The position numbers were made by a program, and so were the translations under genes. From positions 310,001 through 374,000 of the forward strand of contig NZ_JAUSTW010000002.1 of the NCBI RefSeq assembly GCF_030813055.1: DNA of 64,000 bases. Reading direction: 5' to 3'. The DNA is from Neobacillus ginsengisoli. Its GTDB lineage: Bacteria; Bacillota; Bacilli; Bacillales_B; DSM-18226. The notes beneath the pieces were generated by a model. That model was given only the letters and a program-made list of their open reading frames with translations, did no database searches and had not been told where the DNA came from. This document shows, in pieces, positions 8,914 through 18,899 of the stretch (positions are counted from its first letter, which is position 1; each line of letters starts with the position of its first letter).

Positions 8914-11712
8914 ATGAGAAGAATTGATAGAATATACAACCAGTTACTGAGTAATTTTTATGAATTTACATTAGAGGAACTTTTGAGTAAACAAGGAAAC
9001 TCCGCACAAGAAATTGCCGAGCAATTGGAAATGGAGAGATCAAATGTTAGCTTTGAATTGAACAATCTCGTTCGGATTCAAAAGGTAATTAAAATCAAGA
9101 CCTTCCCTGTACGTTATGTGCCAGTGGAGGTTGTGGAGAGTATCTTTCATAAAAAATGGGATATTAAGGAGATGGAAGTAGAACATCTTAAACATCCATT
9201 TAATCATCAAATAAATCAAACAATACCTACCAATCCCTTTGAACTAATGATAGGTGCAAAGGGAAGCTTGAAAAAGGCAATTTCTCAGGCAAAAGCAGCT
9301 GTCTTATATCCACCAAATGGTTTGCATATGCTGCTGTTAGGGCCTACAGGATCAGGTAAATCTCTTTTTGCAAACCGTATATATCAGTTTGCATTATTTT
9401 CAGAAAGGCTGAAACCAGGCGCCCCCTTTATTACATTTAACTGTGCTGATTACTATAACAATCCCCAGCTATTGCTTTCTCAATTATTTGGTCATAAACA
9501 AGGGTCCTTTACTGGGGCAAGCGGAGATAAAGTTGGTTTAGTTGAACAATCCAACGAAGGTATTCTTTTTATGGATGAAATACATCGGCTCCCTCCTGAA
9601 GGACAAGAAATGCTTTTTTATTTTATTGATCACGGTACTTATAATCGCTTGGGAGAAACTGACCACAAACGAACGTCAAGGGTATTAATTATTTGTGCAA
9701 CAACTGAAAACCCTGGTTCTTCCTTATTAAAAACATTTTTGCGAAGAATTCCGATGACTATTCATATTCCTTCACTAGAAGAACGATCTCTTAAAGAGAA
9801 GATACGATTAACAACTTTTTTATTAGGTAAAGAGGCGGAACGGATTAATAAAAATCTTAGTGTACATATTGATGTATTAAATGCACTAATACACACTTCA
9901 AAATTTGGAAATGTCGGCCAGTTGAGATCAAATGTGCAATTAGTCTGTGCTCACGGATTTTTAAATAATTTAGATAGTGAAAATGTGGTGGAACTGACAG
10001 TTAGGGATCTATCAGATGAATTAAAACATGATTGGATTTTAAACAGCAAAAATTTTGAAAGAAGTAAAGAGATTTCTGAATATGTAAATATCAAAACAAT
10101 CATTTCCCCTATAGTAGAAGATGAAATGACAAAAATAGATGATGAATTTTCTTTTAATTTATATAAATTAATAGAAGAAAAAATCGAGGTGTTAAAAAAT
10201 GAGGGTTTTTCGGAAACAGAGATAAACCAGTATATTTTAACAGATATTCACCTCAATATTAGAAGTTTTTTTAATCGGAAGACGTTTCCAAATTCTAATT
10301 TACTAAAATTTGTTGGAGATGATGTTATTCAAATTACAAAAGAATTAAAACTGGTTGCCGAAAAAGAATTAAGCTGCACATTTGATCGAAAGTTCATCCA
10401 TTTTTTAAGCATGCATATTGATGCATTTTTGAAACGAGGGAAACAGATTGATGTATTAAATGCGCAGGAAACAAACGAAATCCGTGATACATATTTGAAA
10501 GAGTACCATGTTGCTTTGATATTTAAAGAGAAGATTCAAGAGTTTTTTAATGTAATGGTTCCAGAAATCGAAGTGATTTATTTAACGATGCTCATTCAAT
10601 CAATCAAGTCATTAGAAGAGAATAAGAGGGTGGGGATTGTGGTAGCTGCCCACGGAAACAGTACGGCAAGTTCAATGGTTGAAGTGGCAACGGAACTTTT
10701 GGGGAGTACTCCAATTGTGGCTATTGATATGCCGCTTACTGTGTCCCCATCGGAAATTGTAGATAGTCTAATAGAAGGAATTAAGCAGGTTAATGAAGGA
10801 GAAGGTGTATTAATGCTGGTGGACATGGGGTCACTTGCTATGTTGGAAAACCAGTTAGAAGAAAAAACAGGTATAAAAATAAAAACCATCAGCAATGTCA
10901 CCACTTCTATGGTCCTAGATACTGTTAGAAAGGTGAACTATTTAGATTTGAATTTATTTGCTATTTATGATTCAGTCAAAAAGGACTTTATGGAATTGTT
11001 CGATAAGCAAACAAACTCTTCAAGCATACAGAAGGCATTGGTTTCTATTTGTACGACAGGTAGTGGAACCGCCAAAAAGCTGGAGGAAATATTAAGAGCA
11101 ATCGTAAGCAAAGTTTCTGAGGAGCCTATAAAAATACTTACTGTTTCTTCTATTAAGTTAGCAAGTAACATTAAAGAAATTCAAAAAGAATATGAGATTA
11201 TAGCAACGGTAGGAACGAAAAATCCTAAGATTAATGCCCCACACGTATCTTTAGAAATTCTCATTGAAGGAGATGGAGAGAAAATCATTCAACAAGCGAT
11301 TTCAAATGGAAAAATACAATATGGTGGTGGACAAATTAGAGCTAATATTGTTGTGCAAGAACTTTGTGAGGATAGCTTAAGAAAGCATCTTGTGTTTTTG
11401 AATCCTTATCAAATTACTGTATTATTACTAGAATGGGTACAAAATATGCAAGATGAATTAGGCATTACATTTAGTAACACATTTATCATTAGGATCATTA
11501 TGCATACGGCTTTTACCTTTGAAAGAATGATTAAAAATAATCCAATCGCTTTTCCAGAGGATGAAGAGATCGACGATAAACTAGAAAAGATCTATGAAAA
11601 AACGGAGAAAACGTTAAAATCTATTGAAAAAAAACTTGGGTTTGAAGTAATTAGAGATGAAAAGCTATTTATCGCAACTATTTTTGCTGAAGAAGGGGTA
11701 TTACCAGCGTAG
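8914..11712 (+). CDS. levR: LevR, sigma-54-dependent, PTS-controlled activator
   Basis: A 932-residue multidomain regulator. An N-terminal HTH comes first (about 25-60). The AAA+ sigma-54 contact domain follows, with Walker A GPTGSGKS (143-150), GSFTGA loop (197-202) and DEIHRLP Walker B (221-227). Then come a PRD (about 490-570), an EIIA-mannose-like domain with AAHGNST (about 577), an EIIB-like part with CTTGSGTAKK and a second PRD near the C-terminus. This is the LevR architecture. It should activate the -24/-12 promoter at 2940-2955 and be switched by HPr and LevD/LevE phosphorylation. ATG at 8914 follows AAAGGGTG. In B. subtilis levR lies upstream of levD; here it lies downstream, past the levanase. 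Confidence 0.92.
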   Translation: MRRIDRIYNQLLSNFYEFTLEELLSKQGNSAQEIAEQLEMERSNVSFELNNLVRIQKVIKIKTFPVRYVPVEVVESIFHKKWDIKEMEVEHLKHPFNHQINQTIPTNPFELMIGAKGSLKKAISQAKAAVLYPPNGLHMLLLGPTGSGKSLFANRIYQFALFSERLKPGAPFITFNCADYYNNPQLLLSQLFGHKQGSFTGASGDKVGLVEQSNEGILFMDEIHRLPPEGQEMLFYFIDHGTYNRLGETDHKRTSRVLIICATTENPGSSLLKTFLRRIPMTIHIPSLEERSLKEKIRLTTFLLGKEAERINKNLSVHIDVLNALIHTSKFGNVGQLRSNVQLVCAHGFLNNLDSENVVELTVRDLSDELKHDWILNSKNFERSKEISEYVNIKTIISPIVEDEMTKIDDEFSFNLYKLIEEKIEVLKNEGFSETEINQYILTDIHLNIRSFFNRKTFPNSNLLKFVGDDVIQITKELKLVAEKELSCTFDRKFIHFLSMHIDAFLKRGKQIDVLNAQETNEIRDTYLKEYHVALIFKEKIQEFFNVMVPEIEVIYLTMLIQSIKSLEENKRVGIVVAAHGNSTASSMVEVATELLGSTPIVAIDMPLTVSPSEIVDSLIEGIKQVNEGEGVLMLVDMGSLAMLENQLEEKTGIKIKTISNVTTSMVLDTVRKVNYLDLNLFAIYDSVKKDFMELFDKQTNSSSIQKALVSICTTGSGTAKKLEEILRAIVSKVSEEPIKILTVSSIKLASNIKEIQKEYEIIATVGTKNPKINAPHVSLEILIEGDGEKIIQQAISNGKIQYGGGQIRANIVVQELCEDSLRKHLVFLNPYQITVLLLEWVQNMQDELGITFSNTFIIRIIMHTAFTFERMIKNNPIAFPEDEEIDDKLEKIYEKTEKTLKSIEKKLGFEVIRDEKLFIATIFAEEGVLPA

Positions 11713-11724
11713 GAGAGGAAAAAC

Positions 11725-11842
11725 ATGTGGTTTCGAAAACGGGAGGACTCCATTTAAAGCATTTTTGGAAATGCATGGCATTCGACAGAAAGAAATAAGT
11801 GGACTCTCGAAAGTTTGGTTACATAAGAGTCATCAGCAATAG
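11725..11842 (+). pseudogene. Frameshifted remnant of a small XRE-type HTH regulator
   Basis: ATG at 11725 behind AGGAGAGG opens MWFRKRE, then the frame slips and continues as RTPFKAFLEMHGIRQKEISG. That resembles the start of small Bacillus HTH proteins (Arg-Thr-Pro-Phe, then an HTH helix). It stops at 11842 with the rest lost. I infer the family from a short match only. Confidence 0.4.
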
Positions 11843-12223
11843 TTTTTTTGTACTTGTGGTGTAGGAATATAGTCATGGTCATTACACTCTTTGGTGACGG
11901 TGTTTTCACTCACCCCTGCCGCTTCGGCGGTTTTATAGGGTAATAATAAAAAGTGAAAATTACACTTCAAAATTATTTATATGATTTGCACTAATAAAAT
12001 CAACGATAACAAATCTAAAAGCCTTTCTTAATGAAAAAAATCATTTTATACTTAGGATAAAATAGATATAACCTGTGGAACATGAGTTAATACTTGGAGA
12101 TAGTACAGGGAAAATAATTAAAACAAATTTTTAATGGTTTTATTTATAAAAAATGTAAAAAGTTAAATTCATACCAAAGAATTAAAATATAGATATGTGC
12201 TGCATGAAAATGGGGATGAAATA
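11843..12223. other. AT-rich intergenic region before the LacI-type regulator
   Basis: No open frame of interest. A short GC-rich hairpin, CCGCTTCGGCGG, lies near 11920. The rest is very AT-rich and probably holds the promoter of the regulator at 12224; I cannot point to convincing -35/-10 boxes. Confidence 0.4.
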
Positions 12224-13219
12224 ATGATAAAAACAATTTCCGACATAGCTCAACTAGCAGGTGTTGCAAAGAGTACAGTTTCACGGTATCTAAATGGCGG
12301 ATCTGTTAGCGAGTCAACTAAAAAAAAGATTGAACGCGTTATAAAAGAGACCGGTTATATTCCAAATACTTTTGCCCAAAGTTTAAAAGCAAAGAAACCC
12401 AATATTATTGGGACAATTGTGCCTCGACTTGATTCGTATGCCACTTCGCAAACGTTAATTGGCATTGACGAGCAATTAAGGGAATTAAACTACCAAATGT
12501 TAATATCTAATACTAGCCAAGTTTTAAAACGGGAAATCGAAAATATTTACAGCATGGCCAGGCAAAAGGTGGCGGGGATTATCCTGCTGGCTACCCAAAT
12601 AACGGCTACTCATTTGGAGGCATTTAATCAGCTGCAAATACCCGTATTGCTCGTCGGCCAACAGCATGAGAATATTTACAGCGTCATTCATAATGACTTT
12701 GAAGCAGCTTACGAATTAGGGCGATATGTCCTTGCCAATGGTCACCGAAAAATTGCCTTCTTGGGAGTAACTGAAAAGGATATTGCTGTTGGGGTGAATC
12801 GAAAAGAAGGATTTAAACGAGCGATTCAAGAGGTAGAAGGCTGTGAAGTGAAATATTATGAAACAAGTTTTAAAATAGCAGAAGCAATCACAAAGGTGCC
12901 GTCCATAATTGATGAATTTAGTCCCTCTATATTAGTATGTGCAACAGACAACATTGCGCTAGGCGCTATAAAAGCAGCTTATTTAAAAGGGATTAGGGTG
13001 CCGGCTGATATATCGATCACTGGCTTCGGCGGGTATGAGGTTACAGAAGTCATTCATCCTGGTTTAACCACAGCTAAGTTTTATTACAAAGAAGCAGGGC
13101 AAGTTGCAGCGCAAAATATGGTGAAGTTAGTAAATGGGGAAGAAACCGAACTATTAACCTTGTCAAAATATAAAATAATTGAAAGAGAAAGCGTTGGCAA
13201 TCTTTTTGTTCATGAGTAA
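12224..13219 (+). CDS. LacI/GalR-family repressor of the sucrose operon
   Basis: About 331 residues. The N-terminal LacI HTH (TISDIAQLAGVAKSTVSRYL, about residues 3-22) and hinge are followed by a periplasmic-binding-like sensor domain with SITGFGGYE near the C-terminus. I chose ATG 12224, which has GGGGATGA just upstream and puts the HTH at the usual distance; an in-frame start at 12197 adds nine atypical residues. It sits directly before the sucrose PTS and hydrolase genes, separated by an array of GAACCGGTTC palindromes of the kind LacI proteins bind. It therefore resembles ScrR of other Firmicutes and is probably released by a sucrose-derived sugar. Confidence 0.85.
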   Translation: MIKTISDIAQLAGVAKSTVSRYLNGGSVSESTKKKIERVIKETGYIPNTFAQSLKAKKPNIIGTIVPRLDSYATSQTLIGIDEQLRELNYQMLISNTSQVLKREIENIYSMARQKVAGIILLATQITATHLEAFNQLQIPVLLVGQQHENIYSVIHNDFEAAYELGRYVLANGHRKIAFLGVTEKDIAVGVNRKEGFKRAIQEVEGCEVKYYETSFKIAEAITKVPSIIDEFSPSILVCATDNIALGAIKAAYLKGIRVPADISITGFGGYEVTEVIHPGLTTAKFYYKEAGQVAAQNMVKLVNGEETELLTLSKYKIIERESVGNLFVHE

Positions 13220-13229
13220 TAATCCTATT

Positions 13230-13274
13230 GAAACCGGTTCCGAAAATAATCATTATTTATATAGAACCGGTTCC
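13230..13274. promoter_or_regulatory. Operators O1 and O2: two palindromes after the repressor gene
   Basis: GAAACCGGTTCC (13230-13241) and GAACCGGTTCC (13264-13274) are near-perfect copies of one palindrome, centres 33 bases apart or about three helical turns. They start 10 bases after the repressor stop. A central CG palindrome is typical of LacI-family operators. Confidence 0.7.
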
Positions 13275-13296
13275 AATCGGATTTTTACCAAGTTTT

Positions 13297-13396
13297 TTAT
13301 TTTTATTTTTATTTTTATTATTATTTTTATTATTATTTTTATTATTATTTTTATTATTATTTTTATTATTATTTTTATTATTATTTTTATTATTTA
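13297..13396. repeat. 12-bp tandem repeat (ATTTTTATTATT)n between operator pairs
   Basis: After a (TTTTTA) run, the unit ATTTTTATTATT repeats about seven times without error until 13395. It contains no G or C at all. Open frames through it code only for Phe/Ile strings and are not genes. It lies exactly between operators O2 and O3. Confidence 0.85.
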
Positions 13397-13397
13397 T

Positions 13398-13458
13398 GGA
13401 ACCGGTTCCTCTGTTTATTGTAAGTTTTTATTTTTTAAAACGAATTGGAACCGGTGCT
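13398..13458. promoter_or_regulatory. Operators O3 and O4 over the sucrose PTS promoter region
   Basis: GGAACCGGTTCC (13398-13409) is a perfect 12-base palindrome; GGAACCGGTGCT (13447-13458) is a weaker copy. A possible -10 box TAAAAT starts at 13459, so O4 would cover the -35/-10 spacer and block RNA polymerase. Confidence 0.65.
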
Positions 13459-13489
13459 AAAATAGAACTTACAATAAAGGAGAATGATT

Positions 13490-14938
13490 ATGAATCACAA
13501 GGAAATTGCACATGCCATATTAAATGCAATCGGAGGAAAAGAAAATGTTTCAGCTGCAGCACATTGTGCAACAAGGCTGCGTTTAGTATTACAAAATGAA
13601 GAAAAAATTGATCAGGCTGCACTAAATAGCTTGGATGTAGTAAAAGGAACCTTTTCAACGGCTGGACAATTTCAGATTATTTTAGGAGCAGGAATTGTTA
13701 ACGAGGTCTATAAGCCATTAGTAAATCTAGTAGGAATTACTGAAATGTCTACATGTCAGGTGAAAAGTGCAGGAGCGAAAAAACAGAATCCGCTCCTCCA
13801 GCTTGTCAAATTACTTTCCGATATTTTTGTACCAATCATTCCAGCCATTGTTGCAGGCGGTCTATTAATGGGGCTTAATAACTTATTAACCGCAAAAGAT
13901 TTATTTATACATGGGAAATCATTGATTGATGCAAATCCAGGTATTGCTGATTTAGCTGCAATGATTAATACATTTGCAAACGCTGCCTTTGTCTTCTTGC
14001 CAGTGCTGATTGGCTTTTCTACCACAAAACGATTTGGCGGAAATGCTTTCTTAGGAGCCGCACTTGGGATGATCATGGTTCATCCGGATTTGTTAAATGC
14101 ATATGGATATGGAGCAGCATTAGTAGCCCATAAGGTACCTGCATGGCATATTCTCGGTCTTACTATTGAAAAGGTTGGATACCAAGGAACCGTCTTACCT
14201 GTTCTTGCATCTTCTTTCATTTTAGCGAAAATTGAAACAAACTTACGAAGAGTCATTCCATCCTCATTGGATAATCTTTTAACACCATTATTATCTATCC
14301 TAATAACTGGAGTACTAACATTCACTCTTGTTGGTCCGTTAACGCGCTCTGCTGGTAATCTTTTCACAGATGGAATCGTTTGGTTATATAACACAACAGG
14401 CTTTGTTGGCGGAGGGATTTTTGGATTATTTTATGTGCCAATCGTTATTACTGGTATGCACCAAAGCTTTATTGCAGTTGAAACTCAGTTAGTAGCTAAT
14501 GTAGCCAAAACGGGCGGATCATTCCTATTTCCAATTGCAAGTATGTCTAACGTAGCCCAGGGTGCAGCAACCCTTGCCGTTTTTCTTATTACCAAAGACA
14601 AAAAAATGAAAAGCATTGCATCTGCATCTGGGATTTCTGCACTTTTAGGTATTACAGAGCCTGCTATGTTTGGTGTCACCTTAAAACTTAAATACCCGTT
14701 TATCGGAGCCATTATTGGTTCGGCGGTTGCTTCTGCATTTGTAACTTTCTTTAAGGTAAGGGCAGTAGCACTTGGTGCAGCAGGACTTCCTGGAATTATT
14801 TCTATTAAACCAGCTTCTATTGTTTATTATGTAATTGGAATGGGAATTTCTATTGTCATTGCTTTCTTCCTAACGCTTGTGTTAGCTAAACGAGATGCTA
14901 AAAAAAATACTCATGGTCTTGAAAAGAAAGCGGCATAA
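13490..14938 (+). CDS. scrA: Sucrose-specific PTS EIIBC
   Basis: About 482 residues. The EIIB domain comes first, with its phosphorylated Cys in [12 protein letters not shown] (about residue 27). An EIIC channel of about ten hydrophobic segments follows, including [13 protein letters not shown] and [10 protein letters not shown], both typical of sucrose/trehalose EIIC. There is no EIIA domain, so it probably borrows EIIA-Glc from another system, as sucrose PTS proteins do. ATG 13490 sits seven bases after AAAGGAG and is preferred over ATG 13484. It imports sucrose as sucrose-6-phosphate for the next gene product. Confidence 0.9.
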   Translation: MNHKEIAHAILNAIGGKENVSAAAHCATRLRLVLQNEEKIDQAALNSLDVVKGTFSTAGQFQIILGAGIVNEVYKPLVNLVGITEMSTCQVKSAGAKKQNPLLQLVKLLSDIFVPIIPAIVAGGLLMGLNNLLTAKDLFIHGKSLIDANPGIADLAAMINTFANAAFVFLPVLIGFSTTKRFGGNAFLGAALGMIMVHPDLLNAYGYGAALVAHKVPAWHILGLTIEKVGYQGTVLPVLASSFILAKIETNLRRVIPSSLDNLLTPLLSILITGVLTFTLVGPLTRSAGNLFTDGIVWLYNTTGFVGGGIFGLFYVPIVITGMHQSFIAVETQLVANVAKTGGSFLFPIASMSNVAQGAATLAVFLITKDKKMKSIASASGISALLGITEPAMFGVTLKLKYPFIGAIIGSAVASAFVTFFKVRAVALGAAGLPGIISIKPASIVYYVIGMGISIVIAFFLTLVLAKRDAKKNTHGLEKKAA

Positions 14939-15001
14939 CCAATAGAAATGGAAGGGGAATCAAATGATTTTCCTTTATTGCTTAAAAGGAGTTTGACTAA
15001 C

Positions 15002-16471
15002 ATGATATGGACAAAAGAACAGCGTTACCGCCATATAGAAGAAGTAAGTCAGAAAGAACTTCTAAAATTGCGATTAAAAGTGAGCGATTGCAATTGGCGT
15101 CAAACATTTCACATACAACCTGAAACAGGTCTTTTGAATGATCCGAATGGTTTTTCTTATTATAACGGTGAGTATCACCTATTTTATCAGTGGTTTCCAC
15201 TTGGTCCCGTGCACGGGTTAAAATATTGGTATCATACTAAATCAAAGGATCTAGTTCATTGGGAAAACGTTGGGATAGGGATTGAACCAACGGATGATTA
15301 TGACAGCCATGGTGCCTATTCTGGAAGTGCAATTGAACATGATGGAAAATTGTATTTATTGTATACCGGAAACACGCGCGATAAAGATTGGGAAAGACAT
15401 CCTTATCAACGTCTTGCCATTATGGATAAAGCAGGGGAAATAGTAAAACTGGAACAGCCAGTTATTCGTGATGTTCCAAATGGATATACAGATCATTTCC
15501 GTGATCCTAAGATTTGGAAAGAGGGTAATAAATTCTATGCAGTTATTGGGGCGCAACGGGAAAATAAAACAGGCTGTGTGGTATTATATAGTTCGACGGA
15601 TTTGCTAAATTGGAAATTCGAAGGGGAGCTGAAAACCAATTTAATAAATTTTGGCTATATGTGGGAATGTCCAGATTATTTTGAACTACAGGACCAAGGT
15701 GTTTTGATCTTTTCACCACAGGGGCTTGAGCCGAAAGAAGATCACTTTAAAAATATTTATCAATCCGGTTATATTCTTGGAGATAAATTGGATTTAGAAA
15801 AACTAACACTCACCCACGCTCCTTTCCAAGAGCTTGATAGAGGATTTGATTTTTATGCACCCCAAACGATGATGGAAGCGGATGGTCGGCGAATTTTAGT
15901 AGGTTGGATGGGAATGCCGGAAATTGATTACCCTACCGATAAAAACGGGTGGGCTCATTGTTTGACATTGCCAAGAGAATTATCGATTCGGAAAAGCAAA
16001 CTAATTCAACAACCAGTAAAAGAGCTTCAAGCACTTCGCAAACAGCAACATGAGATTAAAGAAGTTATTCATTAGGAAAAGAAAATGTATGATGCCTTTA
16101 CAGGAACATCTTTCGAAATGATTTGTGAGTTTGAAAATTTCGATGCAAAAGAATTTGGAGTCCAGTTTAGGGCTGGTTATTACGAGAAAACCATTATTAA
16201 GTATGATGCTGTTCAGAAAAAGGTCATTTTAGACCGAACATTTTCGGGTGAATCCGTAGGGGACCAGTATGGAACCGTTAGAAAATGCTTTATCGATGCA
16301 TCTAAAATTAAATTTCACCTGTTTGTGGACACATCCTCTGTCGAGATTTTTATAAATGATGGAGAAGAAGTATTTACAAACCGGATCTTCCCTAAGGAAG
16401 ACAGTAAAGAAATTCGCTTTTTTACAACGGGCGGAAAAGCATTGCTACATGCTACCAAATGGGATTTATGA
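15002..16471 (+). pseudogene. sacA: Sucrose-6-phosphate hydrolase, split by an in-frame TAG
   Basis: A GH32 enzyme that cleaves sucrose-6-phosphate to glucose-6-phosphate and fructose. LLNDPNGF, HFRDPK and WECPDYF give all catalytic acids, within the first 357 codons. A TAG at 16073-16075 then ends the frame. The same frame continues nine bases later at ATG 16085 and codes the whole C-terminal beta-sandwich (128 aa, ending TKWDL). Joined, the protein has the normal length of about 489 residues. AGGAAAAG lies right after the stop and about 5 bases before ATG 16085, so re-initiation could yield two chains. Start chosen at ATG 15002 behind AAAAGGAG; a start at 14948 adds atypical residues. Whether the enzyme still works is open. 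Confidence 0.8.
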
Positions 16472-16743
16472 TAAAGATTGATCCAGTAATGTCCAGTAGG
16501 TTCCATTCCATCTATAACTGAATCCAGGTTATTTAATCTTTGAAGATTTTTAATCCATATTAGAAAGTTAACAAATCCCTCTTCATTTTTTTTAAATGTA
16601 AGTGGATCTCCGACTACAATTCCACGAAAATTTACGGCTCGAGCTACGTGTACTTGTTGATCAATATCCACACCAACAACAAGGTGCTTAACGGAAATTC
16701 TTTCTATTAGTTGATTTTGTTTGTTTTGTATTTTAAACTTCAT
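16472..16743 (-). pseudogene. IS110-family transposase, N-terminal remnant
   Basis: On the minus strand an ATG at 16743 starts an IS110-type DEDD transposase: VVGVDIDQQVHVARA holds the first Asp, and GMEPTGHYW is the typical second motif. The match ends at the sacA stop codon; beyond it the open frame is only the antisense of sacA. The transposase C-terminus is missing. Its left end abuts the broken glycosyltransferase at 16761, so the element or a rearrangement at it probably truncated that gene. Confidence 0.7.
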
Positions 16744-16760
16744 AGTAAGGTTCCTCCTAA

Positions 16761-17349
16761 GGACGTTTACTTGTACAAATACTTAAACTTCCGGCAATTA
16801 ATTCTTGCACCTCTTTTGCACAGACAAAAGCATCATTTGATAAAATGTTGGAACATCTTTCACAAAATATCCCAACAGAAATTATTAAAACGATAAATGA
16901 TGATTTTCAAAACCTGAAAACAAAAATTAAAGAAAAATATGATGTTGAGATCCGTTCTCCTTATGAAGTTTTTTGTAACCCTGCACTACTTACAATCATT
17001 TATACAACTAGGGAGTTTCAACCCTTTGGAGAAACATTTGATCAAACTTACAAATTTGTAGGTCCATCCATCTCTTTACGATCAACGCAAGAAAACTTCG
17101 ACCTTACCGCAATCAAGGGAAAAAGCCTAATTTACATTTCACTGGGTACTGTCTTTAACCAAGCAATTGATTTCTATAAACTTTGTTTTAAGGCATTTGG
17201 GAACACTGTTCATACTGTTGTTATGTCTATTGGGGAAAAAGCCCAAATATCTGATTTGGGGGAGATTCCTAAAAACTTTATTGTCAAAAATTATGTTCCA
17301 CAAACTGAAGTGCTGAAATACACTAAATTATTTATTTGTAAGAAGAACA
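16761..17349 (+). pseudogene. Fragment of an MGT-type glycosyltransferase, second copy of the gene at 26726
   Basis: From GGA at 16761 the frame reads RLLVQILKLPAINSC and follows the intact protein of 26726-27913 from about its residue 112 to about 303, where homology stops at KLFI. Both ends of the gene are missing. Stretches are nearly identical in DNA to the intact copy; about 77 bases around 17130-17210 differ at only a few positions, while other parts are more diverged. The break points coincide with the IS110 remnant on the left and unrelated sequence on the right. Confidence 0.8.
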
Positions 17350-17592
17350 TGGATGTTGTATCATGAAAAATCTCTTGAGACTAAAGTAATTAAAGAGTTT
17401 GTAGAATTTGTGAAAAAATTGGATTTTAATTCTACTATTTAAGAAAGCGTGGGCAAATGCTCAGGCTTTTTTTACTTGGTGTCAATCAGGAAAATGTTGT
17501 CATTCCTTTTTTGAATGATTGTCGATAATTTATTTGTATTTCAACTGTATGGATATTGTTATTAAAATGAAATTGTTGAGGAAGGAGAGTAA
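17350..17592 (+). other. Decayed stretch with a short C-terminal gene fragment
   Basis: One frame (17359-17442) reads YHEKSLETKVIKEFVEFVKK before a stop, like the last helix of some unknown protein. A weak hairpin with a T run (17446-17475) follows. Nothing else is supported. Confidence 0.3.
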
Positions 17593-18021
17593 TTGGAAGG
17601 CAATTCAAAGAAACTTATTACATTTTTAATGGAGCACAAAGGGAAAGATTTCGATGCAATAATAAAGGATGAGATCGAAGGAATCGTTGGGTTTAGTTTT
17701 ATGAGCTACATTAAAAGGGCAAAAATTCATATTCAAGCAGGGAGAATAACAGTTAGCGAACCTAATACAGGAAAATACTTATGCTTACCGATTAGCGGCA
17801 TCAAACATACGCTCCTGCATATTTTTAGTTTCCTTGTCATACAAAATCTTTGTTTAATGATATTCAGCACAGGAATATCTAAAATGGCGAAATTTGAGAG
17901 CAGTCTATCATCTACCTTTAAAAACAGTGTTGTACAAAGTAATTCGGGTAATTTTGGATTACCTGTCAGTCAGGTTGTTTTTCAGCATAATCCTCTTGGT
18001 CTATCGATGGTATTGAAGTAA
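17593..18021 (+). pseudogene. Chimeric open frame: unknown N-terminus fused to an AEC-permease fragment
   Basis: A TTG start at 17593 behind AAGGAGAG gives about 75 plausible but unrecognised residues. From about 17820 the frame continues as a piece of an auxin-efflux-carrier (AEC) family permease. The match includes FKNSVVQSNSGNFGLPVSQ, where the Asn-Phe-Gly-Leu-Pro motif is typical of the family, and it ends abruptly at NPLGLS. AEC permeases have about 300 residues and ten membrane segments, so this frame cannot be a working carrier. I read it as fusion of two gene scraps by deletion. Confidence 0.55.
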
Positions 18022-18149
18022 CTGCTTTACATAATCACATGTTAACAGAGAATCCACGTCTGTTCTTTATGCATTTTGGGGCAAATGACGTTCTTTTCAA
18101 GTTGGCAAATGCCCTGAGAGAAGCACTGGGTAAAACAGATAAAAGTTAG
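18003..18149 (+). pseudogene. C-terminal fragment of a DUF1259 protein
   Basis: A frame offset from the preceding one reads GIEVTALHNHMLTENPRLFF and then HFGANDVLFKLANALREAL to a TAG at 18147-18149. The TALHNHML and NPRLFF pieces are characteristic of DUF1259 (YwoF-like) proteins. The larger N-terminal part is missing. It joins directly to the AEC fragment. Confidence 0.6.
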
Positions 18150-18182
18150 ACAATTTTTTCAGGAATTGAAGGATTATATCGA

Positions 18183-18670
18183 AGAGTCAAATGATGGAGT
18201 AACGTCTTGAAGGACTCTCTCTGCGTCGAATGGCACTTGATTTAGTAAGAATGATAGTGTTATAAGCTCGGCAAAAAGGCGTAAGAATTTACCGTATCAG
18301 TTTGGCTGACGAAAGCCTACCCGAGGGGGTGGTGTAAATCATGATGCTTGAGTTGAATGAATATGGTGAGAATGCAAAAGAACCTACAGTAAAAGGTTAA
18401 GCTGACGAACTTCTGAATGTACGGGTCTAGAATGGCAATACATAGAAATGTGTATATCACCTAATGTGAGGTTAGCAGTGGATGAGTAAGACTGATTAAT
18501 ATGAAAATCCATGATATGTTACAGGCATATGAACGGCTAACAGGCTTACAGGAAGCACCTAAGTTCATTCCATAATAGAATCTCAAACAAAATTGGATAT
18601 TTAAATTAACATTAGTATAGAGAGTTTGTGAAGAATTGTACTTAACGGGGCAGGGAGTTCAAGAAGGTAC
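18183..18670 (+). other. Noncoding block resembling group II intron RNA
   Basis: About 490 bases with no open frame but many short GC-richer motifs, such as CTCGGCAAAAAGGCGTAAG, GGTTAAGCTGACGAAC and GAACGGCTAACAGGC. From memory these look like pieces of the ribozyme part of Bacillus group II introns. No domain V hairpin and no reverse transcriptase are seen, so it would be a remnant. This assignment rests on recall of the style of such sequences, not on an alignment. Confidence 0.35.
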
Positions 18671-18713
18671 TAATGGAGCAGTTTTCAATACTTCGGAGGC
18701 AAGTTAATTGAAG

Positions 18714-18751
18714 AACCCTTTCAAAAATCATCGTTTTGAGAGGGTTTTATT
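18714..18751. terminator. Rho-independent terminator
   Basis: AACCCTTTCAAAA (18714-18726) pairs with TTTTGAGAGGGTT (18734-18746) around a 7-base loop, followed by a T-rich tail. It closes the decay zone on the plus strand and may also stop transcription from the MocR gene on the minus strand. Confidence 0.65.
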
Positions 18752-18899
18752 TTATTTAAAAGTTTGTAGATTTGGAGAGTAAATATGTTTCAAATGATTG
18801 CTCAAATTCTAAGTCACATAAACAACCGTTTTGAGCATATTTTCTTAGCGTTGGAAATCCGCATAATCCTGATGCTACCCTTCTATAAACTTCCCCATA

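Noticed and set aside
13179..13599. Two open frames coding long Phe/Ile strings between the repressor and the sucrose PTS gene
   Set aside because: They run through the 12-bp tandem repeat and the operators, have no ribosome site and overlap both flanking genes.
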